Shown in pieces: positions 12,799-14,178 of a stretch of DNA of 14,178 bases (position 1 is the stretch's first letter; each line of letters starts with the position of its first letter). Made by a program: the position numbers and the translations under genes. The notes beneath the pieces were generated by a model that was not told the DNA's origin, made no database searches, and was given only the letters and a program-made list of their open reading frames with translations. Origin of the DNA: Gemmatimonadota bacterium (GTDB lineage Bacteria; Gemmatimonadota; Gemmatimonadetes; Gemmatimonadales; Gemmatimonadaceae); assembly GCA_016794735.1 (NCBI GenBank), contig JAEUJK010000062.1:1-14178 (forward strand), given 5' to 3'.

Positions 12799-12857
12799 CC
12801 CCCTCGGTCGCGGGGGCAACGCGGGTCGCACGGGTACGACACCTGTGCGACCCGCGT
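12799..12857 (+). terminator. Tandem hairpins after the HSP20 gene
   Basis: CCCCC (12799-12803), directly after the stop codon, pairs with GGGGG (12812-12816). A longer stem follows. ACGCGGGTCGCAC (12819-12831) is exactly complementary to 12845-12857, and the loop continues the stem with GGGT/ACCT, giving 17 pairs (one G-T) around a 5-base loop. There is no T run, so this may be a Rho-independent-like or mRNA-protecting structure. Confidence 0.6.
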
Positions 12858-12924
12858 CGCGTATTCAAACCCGGGAGCTCACGCCGCTGTCTACCTCCCT
12901 GAACCCGCTTCCCGAGTCCTGCTC

Positions 12925-13806
12925 ATGCGCTCCGTTGCCCTGCTGTTGATTGCCGCTGCGACCCTTCCGGCCCAGGAGGTTGTCGGGCGTCGCGATCGTG
13001 TGTTCACGCTCTCCGAACGTGTGGGCTCCGGCGACGACGTGCGGATCTTTGCACAACAGGGGACGATCACCGTGACCGAGGCGTCGGGCTCGACGCTGGA
13101 GTTCCGCGCAGAGAAGGAACGCGGCGACGCCGAAGACATCGGCTTCGTGGTGCGCCGGAGCGACGGACTCACCATTTGCGCGATCTACGACTCGGACGAC
13201 GATTGCACCGAGGATGGCATCCGCAGCGAGGGGCGCCGTTGGCGACGGTGGAACGATCGGGCGCGCGCGAACATCACGGTGGCGGTTCCGCGTGGCATGC
13301 GGCTCCGCATTTCCTCCGGCAATGGCGATGTGTCGGTGAGCTCGGCGGCCGTCGAGGCGCGCGTCGCGAGCGGCAACGGGCGCGTCCGCGTGAACGGAGT
13401 GCGGGGTCAGGTGACGGCGTCGAGTGGCAACGGCCGTGTGACGGTCGAGGACGTCACCGGGCCGGTGAAAGCGACGAGCGGGAACGGAGACGTCACGATC
13501 GGAACGGTCGCCGGGCCCGTGAGTGCGTCGTCGGGGAATGGCGACATCCTCGTGAGCATGGACCGTCTCTCCGGCGAAGGCGACATGGAGTTCACCTCGG
13601 GCAACGGGCGCATTGCCGTGACGCTGCCGTCGGATCTCTCCGCGGACCTCGAGGCGTCGACCGGGAGCGGGCAGATCACGACCGACTTCCCGATCAAGCT
13701 CTCTGGCCGCCTGACCCGGACCCGCCTGCGCGGCACGATCGGCGATGGCGGCCGGCGCCTCCGGATGTCGACGGGGAACGGCAGCATGGAGCTGCGTCGC
13801 CGGTAG
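12925..13806 (+). CDS. Secreted DUF4097-type beta-strand repeat protein
   Basis: A 293-residue exported protein. The signal is MRSVALLLIAAATLPAQ, with cleavage near AQ|EVV. From residue 131 a repeat SGNGxVxVxxxxGxVxAS recurs with an exact 18-residue period four times (starting at 131, 149, 167 and 185), then a 22-residue unit at 203, then SGNGRIAV, TGSGQITT and a final TGNGSMEL near the end. This is the pattern of DUF4097 proteins, which are expected to form a stacked beta-helix. An Asp-rich CAIYDSDDDC segment before the repeats could form a disulfide. Family members are often annotated as putative adhesins and lie near envelope-stress regulators, but the role is unknown. The gene lies 67 bases after the HSP20 hairpins and ends before a strong terminator. 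No clear Shine-Dalgarno is present. Confidence 0.85.
   Translation: MRSVALLLIAAATLPAQEVVGRRDRVFTLSERVGSGDDVRIFAQQGTITVTEASGSTLEFRAEKERGDAEDIGFVVRRSDGLTICAIYDSDDDCTEDGIRSEGRRWRRWNDRARANITVAVPRGMRLRISSGNGDVSVSSAAVEARVASGNGRVRVNGVRGQVTASSGNGRVTVEDVTGPVKATSGNGDVTIGTVAGPVSASSGNGDILVSMDRLSGEGDMEFTSGNGRIAVTLPSDLSADLEASTGSGQITTDFPIKLSGRLTRTRLRGTIGDGGRRLRMSTGNGSMELRRR
13315..13585 (+). repeat. In-frame 54-base coding repeats (SGNG units) of the DUF4097 protein
   Basis: Four units of 54 bases (18 residues) plus one of 66 bases, each opening with codons for S-G-N-G. The protein repeat is clear, while the DNA units have diverged at third positions, which points to old repeats kept by selection and not to recent slippage. 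Confidence 0.8.
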
Positions 13807-13837
13807 ACGCGGCCACTTTGGCTGGATGGCACGAGGA

Positions 13838-13877
13838 GGCGGGTGCGGTCAGGTGACTGCACCCGCCCGGCTTTTTT
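13838..13877 (+). terminator. Canonical Rho-independent terminator
   Basis: A 13-bp stem (13838-13850 with 13855-13867, one G-T pair) closes a 4-base loop AGGT. It is followed after CGGC by six T residues (13872-13877). It lies 32 bases after the DUF4097 stop codon and isolates that gene from the next one. Confidence 0.92.
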
Positions 13878-13960
13878 GGGGTGGGGGAGTTCCCTACGTC
13901 CCCGCGCAATTACGGCCGATACTCCCGATGGGGGTCCTTTCTCGCAGAGAGTCACGTGCC

Positions 13961-14178
13961 ATGATCGAGCCTGTTCGCCCGACGCGCGTCAACCGCGTCC
14001 TTGACGTCACCATCCAGGACAGTGATGACCAGCCGAAGTTGATCCGTCTCTCGAAGACGGTGAACCTCGGGCGGCACGGAATCCTCATGGACGTGCCCGC
14101 GTTACTCGACGCCGTGCAGGGTGAGGACATCATCGTCCTGTTGCGTTGGGCGGAGGGCACCTTCGAGAGCCCGGGCCG
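13961..14178 (+). CDS. Probable PilZ-domain protein, N-terminal part (cut by right edge)
   Basis: The 72 visible residues are MIEPVRPTRVNRVLDVTIQD, then DQPKLIRLSKTVNLGRHGIL, MDVP and GEDIIVLLRWAEGTF. The order fits a PilZ domain, the cyclic-di-GMP binding beta-barrel: an Arg-rich start (RPTRVNR, compare RxxxR), a strand, then NLGRHGI in the place of the D/N-x-S-x-x-G motif, and a G-D/E-x-x-x-L strand. The Ser is replaced by Gly, so binding of cyclic-di-GMP is uncertain. The ATG at 13961 is the first in-frame start, with a weak purine-rich AGAGAG about ten bases upstream. The gene lies after a strong terminator, so it must have its own promoter in 13878-13960. GATACT at about 13919-13924 is a possible but weak -10 element. 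The reading frame is open to the edge. Confidence 0.55.
   Translation, partial: MIEPVRPTRVNRVLDVTIQDSDDQPKLIRLSKTVNLGRHGILMDVPALLDAVQGEDIIVLLRWAEGTFESPG

Noticed and set aside
1..14178. Mobile elements, CRISPR arrays, tRNA genes, toxin-antitoxin or phage-defence modules
   Set aside because: No transposase, terminal repeats, spaced direct repeats, cloverleaf-like sequence or defence-gene domains were seen on either strand.

Overview
The window is high-GC DNA, roughly two thirds G+C by eye, and densely coded on both strands. No gap between genes exceeds 220 bases. The mix suggests an environmental Gram-negative bacterium of the Gemmatimonadota type, possibly a neighbouring phylum such as Acidobacteriota. 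That mix is a very large secreted Asp-box (BNR/VPS10-like) beta-propeller protein with poly-glycine tracts, a TonB-dependent receptor, DUF6624 and DUF4097 proteins, lipoproteins, and an amidohydrolase with an N-terminal leader. The phylum is an inference; there is no rRNA gene or other marker to settle it. I see no tRNA, rRNA, CRISPR array, insertion sequence or phage gene.

Layout. (1) Minus strand, 1-1684: a metal-dependent amidohydrolase followed at one base spacing by an ECF sigma factor that runs off the left edge. (2) Plus strand, 1808-5131: a probable oxidoreductase cluster. It holds a gluconate-dehydrogenase-subunit-3-like small protein, a GMC-type flavoprotein, a VOC-fold protein with an extra conserved C-terminal domain, and a DoxX-like membrane protein. 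(3) Plus strand, 5297-8233: a 978-residue secreted Asp-box propeller protein. (4) 8234-8391: a convergent intergenic region with two perfect inverted repeats, likely transcription terminators. (5) Minus strand, 12153-8392: a likely operon of TonB-dependent receptor, DUF6624 lipoprotein and M23-like lipoprotein. (6) Plus strand, 12373-13806: a small heat shock protein (HSP20) and a secreted DUF4097 repeat protein, separated by strong hairpins. A textbook Rho-independent terminator follows the second gene. (7) Plus strand from 13961: the start of a probable PilZ-domain protein cut by the right edge.

How they may work together. The small subunit and the GMC flavoprotein are almost certainly co-translated and probably form one dehydrogenase. 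The VOC protein and DoxX follow closely and may belong to the same transcript. DoxX-type proteins can connect to the quinone pool, so a route from GMC enzyme to membrane quinone is conceivable but unproven. The TonB receptor and two lipoproteins look like an envelope uptake module. The HSP20 leader can fold its ribosome binding site into a small stem, which may be an RNA thermometer.

Nothing here is a clearly new defence or mobile system. The most unusual items are the VOC fusion, the M23-like lipoprotein with an apparently degenerate active site, the HSP20 leader, and the palindromes at 8245-8370.
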